NCBI RefSeq assembly: GCF_023554255.2
Contig: NZ_JAMJWD020000001.1
Span: forward strand, 186,001 to 250,000
DNA: 64,000 nucleotides
Reading direction: 5' to 3'
Source: Phyllobacterium sp. 21LDTY02-6
GTDB taxonomy: Bacteria > Pseudomonadota > Alphaproteobacteria > Rhizobiales > Rhizobiaceae
Under the pieces are notes generated by a model. The model saw only the letters and a list, made by a program, of their open reading frames with translations. It was not told where the DNA came from and ran no database searches. Both the position numbers and the translations under genes were made by a program. Every line of letters starts with the position of its first letter. The first letter of the stretch is position 1. Shown piece by piece: positions 60,801-64,000 of the stretch.

Positions 60801-60929
60801 GGCCTTTCCGGCACCGGCCCGAAGGCGGGCGGTCCGTCCTATCTCGGCCGCTTTGCCCTCGAACAGGTCGTTTCGGTCAATACGGCGGCGGCAGGGGGCA
60901 ATGCCAGCCTGATCGCCATCGGCGAATAA
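57837..60929 (+). CDS. putA: Bifunctional proline dehydrogenase / P5C dehydrogenase
   Basis: A 1030-residue enzyme that oxidises proline to glutamate in two steps. An N-terminal arm region is followed by the FAD-dependent proline dehydrogenase barrel ([60 protein letters not shown]). The aldehyde dehydrogenase half runs from about residue 550, with [20 protein letters not shown], catalytic Glu in [13 protein letters not shown] and catalytic Cys in [12 protein letters not shown]. The first 50 residues show no ribbon-helix-helix, so this is a non-regulatory type A PutA. AGGAAAAG precedes ATG 57837. Confidence 0.95.
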   Translation: MTEQFNADRSFSAPYAPDDQKLVEDLLNSIALPEETNRRIDTRASKYIATIRKEASGIGGVEDFLREYGLSTREGLALMVLAEALLRVPDAATQDKLIEDKLKQGHWSEHEPSGDTWFVSASAWALGLSAKVIKPGETPEGVVSSLVKRIGLPTVRTATKQAMRYLGQHFVLGETIKDALKRAATNEAKGYRHSFDMLGEGARTRKDAASYFKSYSDAIDAIGRVTGNKKLPDRMGISVKLSALHPRYLATHHAQVMAELVPDLLALAQKAKSYDLNFTVDAEEADRLELSLDVIDRVFADPSLDGWDGFGLAIQAYQKRALQVIEHVDRLCGRLGRRMMVRLVKGAYWDTEVKRAQERGLADYPVFTRKPATDASYLACARRLLEARPRLFPQFATHNALTVAMILEMAGADKSGFEFQRLHGMGESLYKQITERDDRIACRIYAPVGGYRDLLAYLVRRLLENGANSSFVSVVGDSGVPIADLLVRPAEKLNDGRGYRHPDIPLPLKLYGKRVNSAGVELGDRKELAALLHGIEKASRPVGALPLVPKLRAGGARQDVVSPVDGSLVGTVVPATAEEAAMAVDVGRAGFASWSRLPVDTRSRALERAAELLEERRDLFLDLLSREAGKTLDDGIAEIREAVDFCRYYAAEARRKFGSDKTMPGPTGEENKLRHRGRGTFVCISPWNFPLAIFLGQVSAALAAGNTVVAKPAEQTPLVAFEAVRLLHEAGVPADALLYVPGDGAVGAALTSHPAIAGVAFTGSTDTAWAINRALAAKKGPIVPLIAETGGLNAMIVDATALSEQVTDDVVMSAFRSAGQRCSALRILYLQDDIADNMLAMIEGAARELVLGDPSLPSTDVGPIIDQDQHDMLSVHIAEMRKTQKVRFAGDAPEGGLFFGPHIVELDGPQALTREVFGPVLHVVRWKARDLDKVLDQIASTGYGLTFGLHTRIEATVAKVVDRLDVGNVYVNRNTIGAVVGTQPFGGSGLSGTGPKAGGPSYLGRFALEQVVSVNTAAAGGNASLIAIGE

Positions 60930-60934
60930 CCCTC

Positions 60935-60968
60935 GTTTGGGGATAGTTATCGCGCGCTATCCCCAAAC
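60935..60968. terminator. Hairpin between putA and fhs
   Basis: GTTTGGGGATA (60935-60945) and TATCCCCAAAC (60958-60968) form a perfect 11-base stem around a 12-base loop. There is no following T run. It could terminate putA weakly or protect the transcript 3-prime end; it starts five bases after the putA stop. Confidence 0.6.
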
Positions 60969-61008
60969 CGTCCCGGCGATGCTATGCAGGCACAAGGGAG
61001 AAACGCCC

Positions 61009-62685
61009 ATGGCCAGTGTCAAATCCGATATCGAAATCGCCCGTTCCGCCAGCAAGAAGCCGATCGTCGAGGTCGGCGCCCGGATCGGCATACCGCCGGA
61101 ACATCTCGTTCCCTATGGTCACGACAAGGCCAAGGTTTCAGCCAGCTTCATCAAGGGCAGGCAGGGCGCCAATGGCAAGCTCATCCTCGTCACCGCCGTC
61201 AGCCCGACGCCCGCCGGCGAGGGCAAGACGACGACGACGGTCGGCCTCGGCGACGGTCTGAACCGGATCGGCGAAAAGGCCATCGTCTGCATCCGCGAAG
61301 CCTCGCTCGGCCCCTGTTTCGGCACCAAGGGCGGCGCGGCAGGCGGCGGCTATGCGCAGGTCATTCCGATGGAGGACATCAACCTTCACTTCACCGGCGA
61401 TTTCCATGCGATCACCGCGGCGCACAATCTGCTGGCGGCGATGATCGACAATCACATCTACTGGGGAAACACGCTCAATCTCGATACGCGCCGCATCACA
61501 TGGCGGCGGGTGATGGACATGAACGACCGCGCCCTGCGCGGCATCGCCTCGGCGCTCGGCGGCGTTTCCAACGGTTTCCCGCGCGAATCAGGCTTCGACA
61601 TCACCGTCGCCTCGGAGGTCATGGCGATCCTGTGCCTCGCGACCGATCTCGAGGATCTCGAGCGCCGGCTCGGCGAGATCATCGTCGGCTACCGCTTCGA
61701 CAGGACGCCGGTCTATGCGCGCGACCTCGGGGCGGACAGGGCGATGGCGGTGCTCCTGAAGGATGCGATGCAGCCCAATCTGGTGCAGACGCTGGAGAAC
61801 AATCCGGCCTTCGTCCATGGCGGTCCCTTCGCCAATATCGCCCATGGCTGCAATTCCGTCGTCGCGACGAAGACGGCGCTGAAACTGGCGGATTTCGTCG
61901 TGACCGAGGCGGGCTTCGGGGCCGACCTCGGCGCCGAGAAATTCTTCGACATCAAATGCCGCAAGGCCGGGCTGATGCCGGCGGCGGCGGTGATCGTCGC
62001 GACGGTGCGGGCCATGAAGATGCACGGCGGCATCGCCAAGGCCGATCTCGGCGCCGAGAACACGGCGGCGGTGAAGGCAGGCTGCGCCAATCTCGGCCGC
62101 CACATGGAAAACGTCCGCCAGTTCGGCGTTCCGGTCATCGTTGCCATCAATCATTTCACCGCCGATACCGATGCCGAGATCGAGACGCTCAAGGCCTTCG
62201 TCGCCGCGCATGGCGCGGAAGCGGTGGTCTGCAAGCACTGGGCGCACGGCTCGGCGGGCATCGAGGAACTGGCGCACAAGGTCGCGGCGCTCGCGAGGAG
62301 CGGCAGCGCGCAGTTTTCGCCGCTCTACGAGGACGAGATGCCGCTGTTCGACAAGATCGACACGATCGTCAAGCGCATCTATCGCGGCGCGGAGGCGGCC
62401 GCCGATGCCAGCGTGCTGGAACAGCTGCGCCGCTGGGAGGAGGCCGGCTATGGCCATCTGCCGGTCTGCATGGCGAAGACGCAATATTCGTTCTCAACCG
62501 ATCCCGAACTGCGCGGCGCTCCGGTCAATCATGTGGTGCATGTGCGCGAGGTGCGCCTGTCGGCGGGCGCGGGTTTCGTCGTCGCCATCTGCGGCGAGAT
62601 CATGACCATGCCCGGCCTGCCGAAATCGCCCGCGGCGGAGCGGATATTCCTCAATGAGGAAGGGCTGGTGGAAGGGCTGTTCTGA
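61009..62685 (+). CDS. fhs: Formate-tetrahydrofolate ligase
   Basis: A 558-residue ATP-dependent enzyme that makes 10-formyl-tetrahydrofolate from formate. P-loop [20 protein letters not shown], then [60 protein letters not shown] and [17 protein letters not shown], all strongly conserved in the family. It may process formate from methyl-group oxidation (betaine or methylamine use), which fits the demethylase-type genes at the window start; that link is inferred. ATG 61009 follows AAGGGAG; the open frame to 60937 is spurious. Confidence 0.95.
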   Translation: MASVKSDIEIARSASKKPIVEVGARIGIPPEHLVPYGHDKAKVSASFIKGRQGANGKLILVTAVSPTPAGEGKTTTTVGLGDGLNRIGEKAIVCIREASLGPCFGTKGGAAGGGYAQVIPMEDINLHFTGDFHAITAAHNLLAAMIDNHIYWGNTLNLDTRRITWRRVMDMNDRALRGIASALGGVSNGFPRESGFDITVASEVMAILCLATDLEDLERRLGEIIVGYRFDRTPVYARDLGADRAMAVLLKDAMQPNLVQTLENNPAFVHGGPFANIAHGCNSVVATKTALKLADFVVTEAGFGADLGAEKFFDIKCRKAGLMPAAAVIVATVRAMKMHGGIAKADLGAENTAAVKAGCANLGRHMENVRQFGVPVIVAINHFTADTDAEIETLKAFVAAHGAEAVVCKHWAHGSAGIEELAHKVAALARSGSAQFSPLYEDEMPLFDKIDTIVKRIYRGAEAAADASVLEQLRRWEEAGYGHLPVCMAKTQYSFSTDPELRGAPVNHVVHVREVRLSAGAGFVVAICGEIMTMPGLPKSPAAERIFLNEEGLVEGLF

Positions 62686-62736
62686 GGCGCCCGGCGCCGC
62701 GACGGCACTTCTGGGCCGGTGCTTCCAAATTTCCTG

Positions 62737-62765
62737 TTGCAAGCGGCGCCGGCTGGGGCTAACAA
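62737..62765 (+). promoter_or_regulatory. Promoter of the trpL-trpE(G) transcript
   Basis: TTGCAA (62737-62742), a 17-base spacer and TAACAA (62760-62765) resemble a housekeeping sigma-70 promoter. Start of transcription would fall at about 62772-62774, on or next to the leader ATG, so the leader peptide would be read from a leaderless mRNA as in S. meliloti. Confidence 0.6.
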
Positions 62766-62773
62766 TCGCGGCC

Positions 62774-62833
62774 ATGAATACTGTCTGCATCATCTCGAAT
62801 GGTTGGTGGTGGGTCGCGTCAAGCGGCCGCTAA
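62774..62833 (+). CDS. trpL: trp leader peptide (WWW)
   Basis: A 19-residue frame, MNTVCIISNGWWWVASSGR, with three consecutive Trp codons and a TAA stop. Ribosome stalling at these codons when charged tRNA-Trp is scarce would favour the antiterminator and allow trpE(G) transcription. No ribosome-binding site precedes it; the promoter position suggests a leaderless start. In S. meliloti the terminated leader also acts as the small RNA rnTrpL. Confidence 0.92.
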   Translation: MNTVCIISNGWWWVASSGR

Positions 62834-62893
62834 AGCCTTTTGCATGCAGGTAAAAGGGACAGGGCCGCAACGGGTAATCCGGGCGGCCTTTTT
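62823..62893 (+). promoter_or_regulatory. trp attenuator (antiterminator and terminator)
   Basis: GGCCGC (62863-62868) plus CGG pairs with CCG plus GCGGCC (62883-62888) around a GTAAT loop and is followed by TTTTT (62889-62893), a Rho-independent terminator. The alternative partner GCGGCC at 62823-62828, overlapping the end of trpL, can pair with the same GGCCGC and form the antiterminator. Choice depends on ribosome stalling at the Trp codons. Confidence 0.85.
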
Positions 62894-62943
62894 GTTTGAC
62901 CCCGTCCGGAATGCCCGAAAGCCAATGCAACAAGGAACGGAAC

Positions 62944-64000
62944 ATGCATAGAATTGAGGGTGACGTCGAGATTTTCGACACCAAGGGCGGGGTGACGATC
63001 ACGCGGTCGCGGGCAGCGACGGATTACGCCACCGCCATCGACGGCTATGTGGATGCGCTGGATGAGCGGCGCGGCGCGGTCTTCTCGTCGAACTACGAAT
63101 ATCCGGGCCGTTATACGCGCTGGGATACGGCGATCGTCGATCCGCCGCTGGTCATAACGTCCAATGGCCGCCACATGACGATCGAAGCGCTCAATGGCCG
63201 CGGCGAGGTGCTGCTGGTGCCGATCCGCCAGGTGGTGAGCGATCTCGACGACGTGACGGTTTCGAACGCCGACGCCGTGAAGCTCGATCTGGAGATCGCC
63301 CTGCCATCGCGGCCGTTCACCGAGGAGGAGCGTTCGCGCATTCCTTCGGTTTTCACCGTGCTTCGGGCCATCGTGGCGCTGTTCTTCACCGAGGACGATG
63401 CAAATCTCGGGCTTTATGGCGCATTCGGCTATGATCTGGCCTTCCAGTTCGATCCGATCGAATACAAGCTGAAGCGCCCCGACGACCAGCGCGACATCGT
63501 GCTCTACCTGCCGGACGAGATACTCGTCGTCGATCACCATGCGGCGAAGGCATGGCTCGACCGCTACGATTATGCCTATGGGGGCCGATCGACGGAGGGG
63601 CTGCCGAGGACGACCGAAACCCGGCCATTCCAGCCGACCTACGCCATTCCGGGGCGCGGCGACCATAATCCCGGCGATTATGCCGAACTCGTCAAGAAGG
63701 CGAAGGAAAGCTTCATGCGCGGCGATCTTTTCGAGGTCGTGCCGGGCCAGACCTTCCATGAGCGTTGCGAGACGTCGCCCTCGGTCATCTCGCGCCGCCT
63801 CAAGGCGATCAACCCGTCGCCCTATTCCTTCTATATCAATCTCGGCGACAATGAATATCTGGTCGGCGCATCGCCGGAAATGTTCGTGCGCGTCGTCGGG
63901 CGGCGCATCGAGACCTGCCCGATCTCGGGAACGATCAAGCGCGGCGAGGACGCCATCGCCGATGCGGAGCAGATCATAAAGCTGCTGAATTCGAAGAAGG
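62944..64000 (+). CDS. trpE(G): Anthranilate synthase TrpE(G), N-terminal part (runs off window)
   Basis: An open frame from ATG 62944 continues past the right edge with no stop, giving at least 352 residues. It begins [20 protein letters not shown] and contains [80 protein letters not shown] and [20 protein letters not shown], all of the chorismate-binding component I. In rhizobia this gene is fused to the glutamine amidotransferase TrpG; the fusion lies beyond the window and is inferred. ACAAGGAACGGAAC precedes the start. Confidence 0.93.
   Translation, partial: MHRIEGDVEIFDTKGGVTITRSRAATDYATAIDGYVDALDERRGAVFSSNYEYPGRYTRWDTAIVDPPLVITSNGRHMTIEALNGRGEVLLVPIRQVVSDLDDVTVSNADAVKLDLEIALPSRPFTEEERSRIPSVFTVLRAIVALFFTEDDANLGLYGAFGYDLAFQFDPIEYKLKRPDDQRDIVLYLPDEILVVDHHAAKAWLDRYDYAYGGRSTEGLPRTTETRPFQPTYAIPGRGDHNPGDYAELVKKAKESFMRGDLFEVVPGQTFHERCETSPSVISRRLKAINPSPYSFYINLGDNEYLVGASPEMFVRVVGRRIETCPISGTIKRGEDAIADAEQIIKLLNSKK

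Noticed and set aside
60984-62657. A 557-residue plus-strand frame overlapping fhs
   Set aside because: It is the shifted frame of fhs, dominated by Arg/Gly/His runs with no domain; fhs is near-perfectly conserved in the other frame.
1-64000. Insertion sequences, prophage, CRISPR or integrase genes
   Set aside because: No transposase, integrase, cas or phage structural gene was recognised on either strand.

Overview
The window reads as a chromosomal segment of an alphaproteobacterium of the order Hyphomicrobiales (Rhizobiales), probably close to Phyllobacteriaceae, Brucellaceae or Rhizobiaceae. This rests on high GC content, a CtrA/SciP/ChpT cell-cycle set, an EipA (DUF1134) gene, an RpiR-type inositol regulator, a choXWV choline transporter, a PutR/PutA pair and a fused TrpE(G) behind a WWW leader peptide. 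I do not place it more finely.

Layout. 1-1.2 kb: end of a Rieske-type oxygenase and its ferredoxin reductase (GbcAB-like). 1.2-14.3 kb: a myo-inositol island with ABC importer (ibpA-iatA-iatP), inositol dehydrogenase (iolG), the divergent catabolic operon iolC-D-E-(small membrane protein)-B, the repressor iolR and a second Gfo/Idh/MocA dehydrogenase. GGAA-N6-TTCC-like sites sit before three of the transcription units. 14.3-14.5 kb: two adjacent palindromic repeats. 14.5-17.9 kb: an ECF sigma/anti-sigma pair (SigF/NrsF-like) divergent from a MXKDX repeat protein, a cytochrome b561 and a Tat-exported molybdopterin oxidoreductase, with matching SigF-type promoters on both sides. 18-22.3 kb: HAD phosphatase, Tim44-like protein, sterol desaturase-like hydroxylase, two unrecorded-size small envelope proteins and tRNA-Met. 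22.6-26.1 kb: a WbpB/DegT sugar-modification pair and mnmA.

26.4-34.8 kb: cell-cycle region with sciP, a small acetyltransferase, fliJ, ctrA, a cupin/AraC pair, chpT, eipA, a coiled-coil membrane protein, a SpoU methyltransferase and a HugZ-like protein. GANTC (CcrM) sites cluster upstream of ctrA and between chpT and eipA. 35-40.7 kb: SleB-type cell-wall hydrolase, DUF930 protein, lipoprotein, an isoprenylcysteine-methyltransferase-like protein coupled to a membrane lipase-like protein, a repeat-bearing intergenic region and an SDR. 41-46.4 kb: dipeptide importer dppABCDF. 46.7-49.6 kb: choXWV.

49.8-57.2 kb: thymidine kinase, then a tight four-gene cassette (coiled-coil protein, two proteins of unknown fold, and a AAA+ ATPase with a large novel N-terminal region) followed by a DUF2333 membrane protein. 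This is the best candidate for an undescribed system. 57.3-64 kb: putR/putA, fhs (formate-tetrahydrofolate ligase), the trpL leader peptide and attenuator, and the start of trpE(G), which runs off the window.
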